From Helicostylum pulchrum (Eukaryota > Mucoromycota > Mucoromycetes > Mucorales > Mucoraceae), in NCBI GenBank assembly GCA_025677825.1, contig JAIXMO010000024.1:1-64000 (forward strand): 64,000 nucleotides of DNA. The letters are read 5' to 3'. The position numbers and the translations under genes are program-made. This document shows, piece by piece, positions 23,048 through 38,337 of this stretch; positions within the stretch are counted from its first letter, which is position 1; each line of letters starts with the position of its first letter. The notes beneath the pieces were generated by a model. It was not told where the DNA came from, searched no databases, and saw nothing but the letters and a program-made list of their open reading frames with translations.

Positions 23048-26000
23048 CTATCGGTATCTTTCAAATCCTGATAGTATATCTCTAATTAAAAATACATGAT
23101 CCGAAGCATCTACATCATCAATCATCAAATCCTTATCAGTATCTTCACACAGTACCTTGATAACTTTTAGTAACTGAGGCTTTATACCACCACCTTCTCC
23201 ATCCCCAATCACAGCTAATTGATCCTCTGCTGACAGTCTCAAATATGATTCTACCAGATCTCCATGAACTGTATCTTTTTCACCTCCAGATAGCCCACAA
23301 TACCATTTCTTAAAGTCTCGCATTGATCCTAATAATGGAGCTGTAGGCTCAAATTCGATCAAGATCTCTTGCAGTGTATGCAGCAAGTTGTATAACGCAG
23401 GACTGATTCTGTAGACGTGAATGATACCACCCGAAACAGTACATCCTACAATAGGTTTAATGGGTACCGTGTTATCTATCACGGTCTCTGATTGCATCTC
23501 CTGAGACCATGGCAATAAGTGTCGGGCAAGTAAATCTGCTTCACTGTCTAAATCGTTTTGTGATCTGAGTAAGGCTAAGCTGGGTTTGACGATAATGTCT
23601 GGGTAGTGAAACGAAAATAAACATTTGAGTCTGCTTTCAAATGATGTGTCGTTGGGGTCGTCGTAGAGTGCTATCATACCGCCAGATTGACTTACACCGA
23701 CCGCTAAACGGCTGTTTAACATGAGTGAATGATGTATACTACGTGCTACAACATCACTAAATAATGTGTTAGGTTTTTTTTTTAAAATATTACTTTTTAT
23801 ATTTTTTACCTTTTCAAAAATTCCAAGGTATTGGTTTCGGGATCAAATTGGTAGAATGATAACGAATCGGTATGGGAAGTAACACATATACGGTCACCGT
23901 CTTCATGAATTGAAGTGATGGTAAATCGTAATGGTTCATGAGCTACTTCGACAAGTCTGGTTATATTTATAAATATAAAAATTAATCAAAATGGTAGCCA
24001 TGTAATAGTATATCATATTTTTACCTTCCGTTTACTAATCTATACAAGTACAAGTGACGCCCCGCAGAGAACAAAAGACTACCATAAAAATAAATAAATA
24101 CAACTAGATACATATATCAGTTATTTTTTTTTTAAAAAAAAAATTACCCAGCTGGATGAGGTCGGATAGCAAATACACCACCAGGTAATTTATCTTGAGC
24201 CCAAACTCTAGTCAATGCAAATCCAGAAGCTTTATTAGGTTTGGTCTTGAGTCTAAATAAAAGCAAGGTTCCCTTATTCATTAATGTCTCTGATACTCTT
24301 GCAGACATACCAGATCTAAAAGAATGGAAAGGCTCCCTAGGGTGTCCGATACCTATACAAAGGTACTTGTATAATTTTCCATTATTTTCAACGTTCCACT
24401 CTATTTTTAAAAAAAAAATTAGTTTATTTTTATTTTTATTGTTTTATTTTTTGTTATTTACCAGCGGTTGATAGTACCATATCACTTCTTCCGTAGTCTG
24501 TACCGGTCCAAAGAAGTTGACTATCAGCTAAAGGTTGACCACTGGAAGGGTCAACAAGTCTCATTGAGTTGGTACGTTCGCCTGATTCCATAGATGTTGT
24601 GATAGTGATAATATAATCCAGTTCTTTATCGTAGATAACCTTTCTAGGAGTCTACAAAGTTGCTTCGATTAATACATATAATAACATCACCAACGATTAA
24701 AAGACTTTTTTTTTTTTTTACCTCTCCTAAATTAATCTTGTATGTGTTGGTTTGACTCTTTAAACCTAATTGAAAAATTCGTAATTTACCATCTGCAACT
24801 ACAGCCAACGGTTCACCAGTGGTATGAAGTAACGGTAAATCACAATCAAATGGAGCAAAAGCATCAATCGAGTTATTAAACTTGGGAAGTAAAATATGTT
24901 CCATTTCTAGTTGCTTTGTATCAAAGCAAGTTAACCTCCATAGTTGCTCTGATAAAGCGTATACTGCGTTGATGGATTGGTATTGAGGTGATAGTCTGAC
25001 TGCTCGAGATCCAATGTTATGGAGGTGAGGTCGTTTGTCAAATACAATTGTGTTGTTGACGTCTACTTTGAAACTTAGGATGGAACCTTGTCTTAGACCC
25101 AGTAAGAAGTATAAGGGGCCGTTGGAGGGTGAGTGGATGATGGCACCGGAGTGTGGGACGGTGAATTGACCAGGTGAAAGACAAGCTAAAGTAGAAAGGT
25201 TTATTAATAAATAAGTATTTAGAAAAAAAAAAAAGTGTACTGTTATATTTTACATAAGTCGAGTGTTTGTGTGGTTTGTATTGTGTTGTTTTTAACTGAG
25301 TAGAAAAGTAATGATGGATCAAATGTTCCAACTACAAGTACTGATTGTGATCTAATTATATATTTGTTCAGGAAATATTATCATTAATGTTTTTTTTTAT
25401 ATCTTACCGAATATGAAAATGACCGACATAACTTGGGCATGCTTGCATAATTATGTTGGAGACTTCTTTAATAAATAGCGTACTTTTTTTTTTAGAAAAA
25501 AAAAAAAAAATGGGTTAATACCAAAAAAAAACCAGTAAATTCAAAATATATCATTGATTTTACCTTGATGCTGTATCCTTATATGTATCAACAACACTCA
25601 ATACTTGAAGAACAAACTTGTTTTGTTTCATAATACACACAGCTATATAAATTTCTTCATCATTATCGTGCCAAGCAGTAGCAAGTTCAATTCTAAAATC
25701 AGTCTCATGTTTTGGGTTCCAATCTACTAGAATGCAAGAATTTTCTGCATAACATTACAACGTAAGTTTAAAAATGGTTTTCACAGTATTTTTTTTTTTT
25801 TTTTGAAGTGCGGGATATATACTACCTTTATAATCAATATCAGTAATGAGTAGCCCTTTAGGATGGATTTGTAACAGTACTTGTCGCTCCTTTAAATTAA
25901 TCGTGCTTGCATAGATTGTCTCCGTGTCAAAGATAATATTGGAAGAAGAAGTAATGTCTTTTATATGCCCATCTATATAAAATAATAGCTTTAGCTCTCA

Positions 26001-28199
26001 AGATTGGTGCTTTCTCTTTCATTAAAATACCTTTAGCATAAAGAAGATGCGTATCAATAGCAGAAGAAGCAAGTAAGCAAGGAACTTGTTCGGAATTTGA
26101 TAGTGTAGCTGTTAAATTCCACATCCGCGAGATACTTTTTTTAAAAAAAATTAAAATTCATGCAAAAAAAAACTATTTTTTTTTTTCTTTACTTACCCGC
26201 TCCACTCTTGATTTGATGCATGTAATGCAGATGTCTCAATACCATGAGTAATTATACTTAGGGAACCGTGTCTATCTTGACCAGAACACGCAATCAAAGC
26301 ATCTTGATGGTCTCGAAAATCATCAGCTACTTGAAAATCAGTTAATGGTGCGCGGTTCACTAAAGATTGTAAGACTGTGTGGTTTGTAGTTGGTTTATCT
26401 AATTGTTGTTGGCAAGGAATCTAAATAATGCATGAATAAAAAAAAGAGACTTTTTTTTTATATATGTATACAAATAGATTCTTTACCGCTATCACTTGAC
26501 TATCTGCACTTTCACCAGAATATAGAATAATATCAGCATTGGTAATTTCATTATCGTTATTTTGATCCATCATATTAATTGTACCAAGCATACACATGGA
26601 TTGACTGATTTGATTGGTTTGCTCAATAGTGGTCCAGGTCATTTCTCCAGTACTCGAAATTTCTAATCGATATAAACATCCTTCAGCAGATCCTAGGTAT
26701 ATATATTCTTGGGTTGAGTCTAAATGTGATGCATACGCGGTAAATAGTGGACCTATTTTTTTTTGGAAAAAAAAAGTTATTAGAAGATGGTATTGTAATC
26801 GCGGTCGGAATTTCTATCATAAATATTACATTCTGTGCTTTTAAATTGTTTTGGAATAGGGGTGGATGGATATAACACGTTTCCACAAGTTAAATCATCT
26901 GCTGTTAATAAACATACTTGTTGCTCCTAAAAAACATTTTAGTTCGATGTGGTAATAGTAGTAACAGATATAAAAAAACATACGGTAACCAGTAAAAATG
27001 CTTCAGGTCGAAATTTTAAAGGTATTAACAAAAGTGGAAGCGGGGTATCTAAAATAGAGGTCAATGTCAATTATACTTTATATGCTTTTTTTTTGTATCG
27101 GTATACCTACTTCTCTCTAATGGCAATCTTCCTACTTTATCAATTGTTACATTATCAATATTGGACGCATCAATTTCATATATAACGATACGACATGAAC
27201 GATCGATATCACTAATATACATAAACGTTTAGTGATATATTAGTAACACGAAGAATATAATCCCCTCCTTACTTGTAAATAACTAAAGCCAATAATATCC
27301 TCTCCATTGATGTGGTTTCGGTATACAAAAATTCCATATGCCATATAATTCCCATTTCGCATTCAGAACCTCTCTAGTAATAGAAATATAAATAAAAAGT
27401 TGCTACGTTTTTATTAAGTCAAATATAGCTTACACCTATAATTGGATCAAATTTGACTCGAGACATTGTTTCGTTTAATATCAATATATCAAAAAAATCT
27501 TGGAAGGACCCAATTGCTATAGCTCGTGAACTATTAAAAAAAAGTTATCAACGCTGTCAAATTACTCTCTCTTCAAAAACTTACTATGGATCCACTGCTA
27601 ATTTCTTTCCAACCTTTGTATATTCTAATCCCGGACTATCCAAATAGACCTACCTAAAAGTAAGTATACTATCGATTCGCTCCCTTTTTCTTTAATATGC
27701 ATTTCATACTTCAGTCATTGTTTCGAACCGTTTGACACCTAAGTCCAAATCACTATGAATTGTCATAAACATAAGTTTTCCATATTCCGAAAGTGCAACA
27801 AGAACATCCCGTCCCTGTATCATTGCATGGTTTCTTATCTTTTTCGAGTACGGTATGTCTTCGTAAAACTCTTCCTCGAGTGTTGTTGCTGTTGTTGTTG
27901 TATCCGCGGTTTCTGTAAATAGGCATCTTAAAAGTTGTGTGTCGATTATGGTTCCAAAAGTCGATTGTTGTAATTGCCGCTTTAATAGATTTGGATCTGA
28001 TTCCGTCACTGGACCGATGGTCATCCATTCTAAAGAGTTTCCCTAAAACACGAAAGTAAGTACTGTGTTTTGAGTTTTTTTTTTTTTTAAACTTTACTTT
28101 TACTAATACTAGATCTGAGGAGTCATTGCTCGAAAAAGAACCTCGAAGGATTTTTTGATTTACTGTACCATGACATGAGGTTCTATAGTAGGCGTACAT
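23048..28199 (-). CDS. DDB1/SF3b130/CPSF160-superfamily protein (MMS1_N - CPSF_A)
   Basis: Large gene with many short introns, starting at MYAYYRTSCHGTVNQ. The first intron separates DLVLVK from GNSLEWMTIG, a pattern like the start of SF3b130/RSE1 and DDB1 (first blade, 'LVVARG..LELL'). Later exons read KKLAVDPYSRAIAIG and CEMGIIWHMEFLYTETT. The last exon (23048-23722) is a typical CPSF_A end with HGDLVESYLRLSAED. Expected structure is three WD-like propellers acting as a scaffold in splicing, polyadenylation or cullin-4 complexes. The sequence is too divergent to name as RSE1, DDB1 or CFT1; a less-studied fourth branch (plant At3g11960-like) is also possible. Individual exon borders in the middle were not all resolved. 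Confidence 0.75.
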
Positions 28200-30498
28200 T
28201 ATTTTATAAATCAAAAAGATCTTTTCTTGATAGATCTTGTATGATACAAAGGACGAAAGAAAAAGGGTCCTAACTGCAGTTGGCTTTTTAAATTTCGAAA
28301 AATAAATAGGGCGCCACTGGAGGCTTTTTTTGATTATGGTAAAAAAAACATTTCGATCAAGAATTAGTGAAGCAAGCGATAGCTTATTTTTAAGTGATCT
28401 CATTGGCTTTGTATTTCATGCCTCGACAAAGCGAGCTCTTTTCAGAAATTACAAATAAATAGACTAAAAAAAGCAATAGCCATCAATAATGAAAAGCATA
28501 AGTCTCTTTTATTTCTTTCAAAATCACATTGATCTAGTTATACTATAAATATGATCATGTTTCTATTACCAGTACAATTATTTTTCCTATTAGCATCACT
28601 AAAATTGATATATTTATTGCATTTTTTTTAATATAAGAAAGAAAGTAGTGCAAAAGATCTTGACATAAAGCATGGTTTAGGCTATCGTTACCTCTCCAAA
28701 CCCCAGGCTAGCTCCGGAATCACGCTGGTGTATCTGAGAAATAGTAGCATTCGGCCACAAGATTCCACTTTCGTCGCTTATAATATTGGACCATCGTAAC
28801 AGAACATTTCTTTTGGGATAAGATAATAAAGAAGACATGACTGAATCAAAATATATAGTAAAAAGTTCATACTCTCCGAGATAAGTTATTCATTGAAACT
28901 GTATCATTTTGTACGGACATAGATTCGTTACCTGCATTTATTGGTCAGAGGTAATCATTTCTTTTATATACATCTTTTAAAGGAGTCTATATCTAATACC
29001 AATTATTCTGCTTTTTCTTTCATGTCCTTAAATACGTTATTATCCCCCTTTCTCAAACTGAATGACTGGTAACTTCCGTTATAATGTGACTCAATATATT
29101 TATTTGGACTAATATATATGCGTTTTTTTTGTATCACACATGTGTGTATCTAATAAAATGAATTTGTTCAATGTAACCGATTATTTAACACCGATCACTT
29201 GACAAAAAAAAAAAATACTTGTATCCGTTTTTATGTCAGTAAGAAACAAGAAAAGGTATAATTACATAACCCATGGAATCATTTGTTGAATTGAAAGGGT
29301 TCTTTTTTTTTCGATCGGCATCATATGGCTCAAAACTATTAGCTTTTTTGTAAAGTAAAAGTATCGGTAAAAAGTTATCAGATTTTTAGCTTTAGCGTGC
29401 AAATCAACCTAAATCAACCCTAAGATCTGATTATTTGAAGAAAAGGGAAATCAAAATCAAAATAATAAAAAAAAATCTCCATTTTGAGGGTAATGCATGT
29501 GTTACCCTACATGAAAGACGGGTTCCCCAGATATATAATTAAATACTATTTATGACAGCATTATAGTAAGCCTCTCTAGTCACCGAAAAGAAAAAGTATA
29601 CTGTTTACAGTCAAAAATTCTTATGTAAAACAAGCAGGGTCTTACATAAACCGATGACTTTTTTTTATTGCAACGAAAGAAGTCTATATAGTATATGACG
29701 TTAGCTAAAATAAAAACTTTCTCCATATTCTTCATTTATGTGTTACATGCAGGTCATTTCAAATCAATTCATCTTTTCGTATTAATTCAGCTGCACTTTA
29801 TTTAGTTTTAACAGCAATTTATTTGTTCCTTGACTTTACTACTGCTATCTAATATTTAGATTAACATCAAGAAAAAAAAGATTAGAGATAAAAAATGACC
29901 ATATTAGCTAAGAGTATAAACCCATTTCAAACTTTTATTTGTATGAGAGGTTTATACGATCGCAGGTATAATATTCAATGAGAGGTTTTGTCCTCGTAAA
30001 TAATATCTAAATCAAGTTTTTATGTTTGATCATAGTAATTTATATCATGAGGCCGTCTATTTTAGCATAACGAAAACTATGCCTTTCAAAACCAATGTAC
30101 CACTCGGGGCTTTTTTTTAAAAAAATCTATCCTTTCAAAATGATATAGTAATCATTGTAACTACGTGGTTTATTTCATAATACAAAATCATGACATACTT
30201 TTCTATCTATAATAATGATTAAATCACGTTAGCAAGTACGCTTTAATGTCCATTCTGAATTTGGAAATACAATATCCGGGTCCCTATACCAAATGAATTG
30301 TTAAAAAGATATCCCCTCCTCCCTTCTAAACTTTTTCAATATTGTGGAACAATCTGATCTGTATTTTTTTTTTCAAAATCATCCGTATTTTTTTGATTTA
30401 TATTTCATTCAATAAAGCATGTATATATATATATTGGACACAGTCTTTTTTATTTCTTTATTTTTTTCTTTACTTTTTATATTATATTTTCTCTTAGA
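28200..30498. other. Long non-coding stretch upstream of the ferric reductase
   Basis: 2.3 kb without a supportable gene. A short piece at 28903-28922 (TGTATCATTTTGTACGGACA) matches the interior of inverted-repeat family A. 28940-29040 weakly recalls the blocks at 8.2 and 13.2 kb. There is a TATATA stretch and a long T/pyrimidine tract just before the ATG at 30499. One strong GATA-type motif is listed separately. Confidence 0.5.
29375..29383 (-). promoter_or_regulatory. Possible Fep1/SreA-type iron GATA site
   Basis: TTATCAGAT on the plus strand reads ATCTGATAA on the minus strand, an exact match to the ATCWGATAA consensus bound by fungal iron-repressor GATA factors. It lies about 1.1 kb upstream of a ferric-reductase-like gene. 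A 9-bp motif in AT-rich DNA can occur by chance. Confidence 0.3.
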
Positions 30499-32430
30499 AT
30501 GGGATTTACTGTTAGAACGACATCAGGGTTCTTTGTCTGTGGTATATCCTACGCATTTTTCTGGTGGGGTTTATTTACTATATACTGTATAGGATATCAA
30601 ATAAACAAAGTCCGTGTATATTATATTCGAAAACAAAGATTAGCCGGTAACGACAGTAAAGTTCTTACTGACTTACCCGGTTCAAAATTCCGAAGTCAAT
30701 TTTACCATGTTATTCGATTTCCATTTATTACTGAGATGGTTCCATTAAAACATGTTATTGGTATTATTGTATTTATTTTAATAAATGCAGTATTTATTAT
30801 CTTTGCTCCGTTCGCTCTAAACCCTGGCATGGGTTTTGTTATCAATGCTATTACTACGATGGATCGTCGTGCTGCTTTTGTCGGTATGGTCAATTGGGGG
30901 TTCGTTTTTTTCCTCGCTCAAAGAAATTCGATTTTAACTAAAATGTCTGGTTTAACTGTTGAAGAACTTCTTCCGTTTCATCGTATTATTGCTCGGATTG
31001 GTCTTGCTGAATTTATTCCTCATTATGTTTGGAGAATGTAATATAATATTCATAAAATCAATTGTTTTTTTTTACTGACAATTTTATTTTTAGTTGGAAA
31101 GGTTACGAAAAAAATATGATCGTTAAAGATGCACTATTTCTAGATCAAGAACAAACTTCTGGTGCTATTGCCATGTTTGGTTTCTTAATTATGTTTGCAA
31201 CATCTTTAGAATACATACGTCGTAACTACTTTGAGGTTTTCTATTACTGTCATGTTATATTTATGCTTGTTGGTGTTTGTTTTGCTTGCTGGCACGAGCC
31301 TACCTGTTTCGCCTTCTTTATTCCTGCTCTTATTCTTTGGTTTATAGACCGAGTGATTCGATCTTATTCATCATGGTGTTTAAAAACCACTTCTACACGT
31401 GTAGATAAATTAGTTTCCGATACCTCTACGCAAGAAGGTATCGTACGAGTCTTATTTTCCAACAAGAACATGAACACATTTAAACCCGGTCAATACGTTT
31501 TTGTCTCTATCGCAAGAAATGGTCGTAAACTTTGGAAGTACGCTAACTGGCACCCTTATACAATCTCCGAGGTCTTTCGAGTTAATAACCATACCGAGAG
31601 TTATATTGAAGAGTGTATGATTGATAGCGCCACCAACACAATTAAAGATGGCAAGACTGAAAGAATTGAAAATATATCGCCCGATAATTTCTTTGATATT
31701 GATTCATTATCAGATACAAGTAGTCTTCGTCGTCGTGCAAATCCTTTACCTAGTAATAAATCCGTTACAACTGTCGGAACATTCCATATTAAAGCGCTTG
31801 GTAATAAAACTCGTGATTTAGTCAAACATGCTGGTACCAACGAACAATTAAGAGTGATTGTGGATGGGCCATATGGTCCTAGCTTGGATTACCAAGATTT
31901 CCAGGTTCTTGCTCTGTTTAGTACTGGTATTGGTATTACTCCTTCTTTAGCTATCATCAAGGATGTTTTACAAAGGAGATGCAGTGGTGTTCGTACTGTA
32001 GCTGTTGAACATATATATCTTACGTGGGCAATTAAATCCACCGGTAATTTTTTTATTATTAACCAAGGTACTGTTTTCTAACATTTCTTTATTTACTTAT
32101 TTACTTATAGTTGAGATTCCTCCTTTTATTGATATGTTTGCTTATTGGACTGAGCTTGTCAAGAATTCTACTCAGCCTATTCACCTCACTGCAAATATAT
32201 ATGTCACTAGAGAATACGAAAGTCCCAATATATTTGAAGAGCTTGTAGGTTTTAACGTAATATATGGTCAAAGACCCAAGGTTAACGTTGAAATGGACAA
32301 GATCAAAACCGTAAACACCAACCGTCGAGTGTGGGCTCATGCATGCGGTTCTACCTTATTTACAAAGACAGTTATTAACGAGGCTGTACGTCGTCACTTT
32401 CACGTTCATAACGAAACATTTGAATTCTAA
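30499..32430 (+). CDS. Ferric reductase-like transmembrane flavocytochrome (FRE/NOX family)
   Basis: Membrane oxidoreductase passing electrons from NADPH via FAD and two haems, usually to ferric or cupric ions outside the cell. Three exons; intron 1 runs from the AT of the GTAATAT donor at 31037 to TTTTTAG before TTGGAAAGG, and intron 2 from about 32044 to TTATAG before TTGAGATTCC. Two HX13H haem pairs are visible: H161/H175 (LPFHRIIARIG...FIPH) and H233/H247 (YCHVIFMLVG...CWH). The FAD motif is HPYTIS. NADPH-binding parts are DGPYGPS, FSTGIGITPSLAI and the C-terminal AHACGSTLFTK. A 75-residue acidic/serine insert (EECMIDSATN to RRANPLPSNK) breaks the FAD domain. There are several N-terminal membrane helices and no signal peptide. 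Iron regulation is suggested only by the distant GATA motif. Confidence 0.92.
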
Positions 32431-34617
<2,187 letters not shown>

Positions 34618-34654
34618 AAAAAGAGAAACCTTATTTATTATATGCATATATTAT

Positions 34655-35830
34655 TTATTTCTTTTTTTGCGAATAAATAACCTTTTGGACGGAAAATGTT
34701 TCATATTCACAAGCAGCAAAGAAAAGTGGTAATGTAACCGAAGCAGATAAAATGGGTGTGGATAACATCAATGCAATAATCCCACAGGGAATTGAGTTAA
34801 AGACGTGTTTACTTTGTGTATACATCCATGCCATTGAAATAATTTGCATACATACAATATCGTAACTAATACTCGATTGAGCTGGGTGCGCGAAAAAGGT
34901 GCTGAATAACTTGTTGAATACATCACAGATAAAGTTATTAGATTGAACCTCAAGAACAGATAAACATTCGATCCATTGATGTACATAGATTGAGAAATTG
35001 GCACCAGCTGATAAAAGGTAAAGTGCCATGACACTTAACCCTGTCTTGTTGGAGGTATATTCAAAGGCAGGCAAGTAGTTTAAAGCAACAAGTGGGAACA
35101 CTAATAAGATGTGCATGACTAACAAGTTGGGCATAAATCCTTCAGTGGCGGCTACAAATGGGGATATAATTACGGTTACGATACCACCAATAGTAGATGC
35201 AGCAAGCGATGCCAAAAGTTTCGGTGGGGATTGTCTGTCGGGGATAGGTTGACGGGATAACATAACGGCAAAGAATAAGGAGGATCCAACTGAGATAGCT
35301 ACTACTTGACCCAAGATCATATACGCCCAAATATGAAAAATACCACGTTTATAACCTGATGATATAATTTATCGGTTTAACTAAATATAACATCCTTGAT
35401 TTCTTTTTTTTTTAAAAAAAAACTTACCTTCAATAGCTAAAATAGGTGTCCAAACAGCTACAGTTAAACTACACAACTGGTGACTCCATAACCATTGCCA
35501 AGCACCAACACATACTTGTCTCCAAGCGCTATCGAACAAAGACACATCATGTAACCAGTAGGAAATAGAATTTAAAAAGGACATTTGAGATACATCATAC
35601 TTGTAAACGGCAAGTTCTTTCCATTGGTAAAAACTGAATGCAAAGAATTTAAACATGTACGTCCATGTTGAAATAAACGAAAAGACAGCAAGTATCAAGA
35701 ATAAAGTTACTTCAGGTGTCAAGTTTTTGATACATTGTGTAAGTTGAGGTGATATCTTGTAGAATAAAAATATGATAAGCAGAAAGTAAGAGGCAAGTAT
35801 AACGACTGCTAATGGGTATTCGACCGTCAT
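34655..35830 (-). CDS. Multi-pass membrane protein of unknown function
   Basis: Two exons (intron about 35358-35427) give some 345 residues. It starts MTVEYPLAVVILASYFLLII and has about eight to nine hydrophobic segments, e.g. VTLFLILAVFSFISTWTYMF, VVAISVGSSLFFAVML and LASLAASTIGGIVTVIISPF. The loop before the first intron (SLFDSAWRQVCVGAWQWLWS) is Trp-rich. The C-terminus is Lys-rich (YSQKKK) and probably cytosolic. I do not recognise the family; the Trp-rich loop and helix arrangement are seen in uncharacterised fungal ER-type proteins. No catalytic motif could be identified. Confidence 0.7.
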
Positions 35831-35922
35831 TTTTTATTTGTTTGGGAGAACAAAAGAGAAGAGAGAAAAAAAAAGTACTAATTGTTTTAAGTAGCGATTT
35901 TGAATAAATAAGTAAAAATGAA

Positions 35923-37372
35923 TTACCAATTTTTTATTGAGCCTCTGCAAGCTTCCATAATTGGAGAATATAACTTATTAGCATAATCTTCTTCAATGTT
36001 GTCTTCTTCAGCATCATATAAATAATCCTTATTTGCCATGGATTCAAGCCTAAAATAAAAAAATTGTTAGATACTTTTAGTATACTTACATTTGTAGATA
36101 TATTTTTTTACCGTTTTTTTCACTGTCAATTTGTTTTATTACTTTTCTAAAAAAGTGATTGTCTTCTTCAATGTTAGCATACTTTATAAGCAGTAGAAAG
36201 GTTGGTTAGAAAATAAACTTGGAATTATGAATTAAATATCTATCTCACCTTAGGTATGTTATTAATTTTTAAAATATAGGTAGCTTTATTATTTTTTAAT
36301 ATATTTTGTAACGTCAAGAGGGTAATCATAACTACACGGAGATAATTAATGCTGAGATGATAACACTTCCTATTATTATGTAACAACCACTGTACCTCAA
36401 AATACTTCAAGTTATTAACATACGTTTTTATTGCACCTTTTTTTACAGTATCAACGGTAGGGGTTGGGGGTGTCTATACCGGTAATCTTTTCAACAACAA
36501 ACCAACCTTCGTCCGTAAAGTGAACGATTAACATTTCATCTTCTTGTCTAGAAATTAACATGTATAGGATTTTTATCCTGCAACTGCTGGGTTTTTTTTA
36601 AAAATATCACGAGAGTAATTCATAGAACATAATACAATATCCGCCTTATCTTTATAGTACTTGTTAGCATGATACCTCTTGGAGTATTCAACAACACTTA
36701 AATCAATACAAGTGAAGGACCTTAGAGTAATTCGCAAGTCTATCTTTGGGGGTATAGTTTATTTTCTTGCAAATGTTCGGAATGGTGTCACCTATACGTA
36801 CGATTCATAGCTAAACGATAACACAATGTCAATGAAATATAATTTATATTTTCGACTGAAATAATAAACTTACGTTTTGAAATAATTTGTCTTATAGTCA
36901 ATAATAGTAGTAGTCTTAGCATCATCTTTGATAATAGTTCCTATACTTTTTTGTAAACCGCCAAGATAAAGCAAATTGTTCCTGATTTACTAAAAAAAAA
37001 AAGGCATTAGCTATTTACTATCTACTTCTGTGATCGAATAACATTACTGGTACTATTTTCTGTCTCTTGGCATGGGAGGTCTGGGAATATCGTTTTGGAG
37101 AATTGCTCCGTTTAGCTTTCTGGCCTTTCTCTCGTTCATCCAAAACTCTCTAGCCATCATGAGCAAAGGCTATCAAAAAGAAAGTAAAAAGTTGTTAATA
37201 TCAAACGAATAAAATTATGGAACTTGGCAACTTTTACACTGTGGTTATTATTTCTTATATTTTTTGCCCAGTAAGAGAAAGCTTTATCACAATTATTTGA
37301 AGCCTCGTCAGCAGAATATCTGTAGTCTTCTTCTGCGACTTCTTGTATGTCATAGGTGTACCCTCCTTCCAT
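35923..37372 (-). CDS. Unknown spliced gene, probably lineage-specific
   Basis: Reading the minus strand, coding pieces can be joined by short GT-AG introns: MEGGYTYDIQEVAEEDYRYS..., an exon with MMAREFWMNERKARKLNGAI, one with NNLLYLGGLQKSIGTIIKDD, one with FTCIDLSVVEYSKRYHANKY, one with IVHFTDEGWFVVEKITG joined in frame (43-nt intron) to AIKTYVNNLKYFEVQWLLHN, then NIEEDNHFFRKVIKQIDSE and a last exon ending CRGSIKNW at 35923. Exact borders of two introns are unsure. No known domain. The start ATG lies 40 bp from an 18S rRNA fragment, and a MITE lies just beyond, so its promoter region has been rearranged. It may be a member of an expanded accessory family. Confidence 0.5.
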
Positions 37373-37411
37373 AAAGAGTTTTCAGGTACAGTACGTTCCT
37401 TAATCATTAGT

Positions 37412-37517
37412 TACCTGGCTGATCCTACCAGCAGCCATATGCTTGTCTCAAAGATTAAGCCTTGCGTGTTTAATTATAAATAAGTTGATATTGTGAAACT
37501 GCAAATGGCTTATTTAG
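37412..37517 (+). pseudogene. 5' fragment of 18S (SSU) rRNA gene, degenerate
   Basis: TACCTGGCTGATCCTACCAG, then CATATGCTTGTCTCAAAGAT and TAAGCC, later GTGAAACTGCAAATGGCTTA. This is the universal start of eukaryotic SSU rRNA (TACCTGGTTGATCCTGCCAG, ...) with scattered, mainly transition differences. Similarity stops after about 105 bases and a long T-run follows near 37540-37563. No other rRNA is nearby, so it is a dispersed fragment rather than an rDNA repeat. Confidence 0.9.
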
Positions 37518-37757
37518 GGACACCGCTGCTATTATGGTAGTTTTTTTTTTTTTTTTTTTTTTTCCAGCCTTGAGCACGAATCTCTAAAAACGACTGTTAG
37601 TTTTATTTTCCAAGTAATTTATAGAATAATAGCATACCATATTGGCATTCTTCTCCTGTTTCTTGTTTTTGGCGACATGGAGGAACGAAGAAAGAGTATA
37701 ACTCTAGGTAATTCCTAAAAACGCGATGTTGTTTATATAAAAAAAAAGGGCGAATTC

Positions 37758-38135
37758 TTGGTACACTTTCAGAAAGAAAGTGGCGTATTTCTTTTTACTT
37801 ACTTTTATTAAGTGCCAAAAAAAAAAAAGTAGTCTGTTATGTATACGATATCATAGTCGGGTGGATTATATTTGAACGTTTTGTAGCAAGCGCTCTTTTG
37901 CACGGCGGTTGCTTTAAGAAAAACAGTATCATTTTGTACGGACATAAAAGAAAAAAAAGTGCATAAAAGAAAGAAAAAGTGAATTATTTTTTTATAAAAT
38001 AAATTGATAAAATAGCGGGTCTATTTGCTCATGCGATCTATTTAATTATTTTTATATTACAACTTATTTAACAAAACAAAAATGTTTCATGCGTCACATA
38101 TTTTTTGCCTGAACGTGTAACTAGAACGTGTACCA
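37758..38135. mobile_element. MITE-like inverted-repeat element, family A, copy 2
   Basis: About 375 bp, starts TTGGTACACTTTCAGAAAG and ends GAACGTGTACCAA, so the ends are inverted repeats of roughly 13 bp. It is collinear with 579-993 over nearly all its length, including GTAGCAAGCGCTCTTTTGCA, with small indels in A-runs. Non-coding. It lies between the rRNA fragment and the Hsp70-like gene. Confidence 0.78.
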
Positions 38136-38337
38136 AAAAAAGTGCTTATTTTTTCCTGCGACATGATAAAATACCAACTGAAACAATCTCCGATCGCGAC
38201 CTGTTTCTCGAACATCAAACTAGTGTAACACATTTGTGATAAAACTTATATTTGAGTTTGTGGACCCATCTTTCTCTCTCTCTCTTTTTCTTTTTATATT
38301 TCTATTGTCAGTTTTTTAAATAAGTTATTTATTTACT

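Noticed and set aside
28680..28790. Possible tRNA or structured RNA (CCAAACCCCAGGCTAGCTCC region)
   Set aside because: No cloverleaf, T-loop GGTTCRA or matching acceptor stem could be found.
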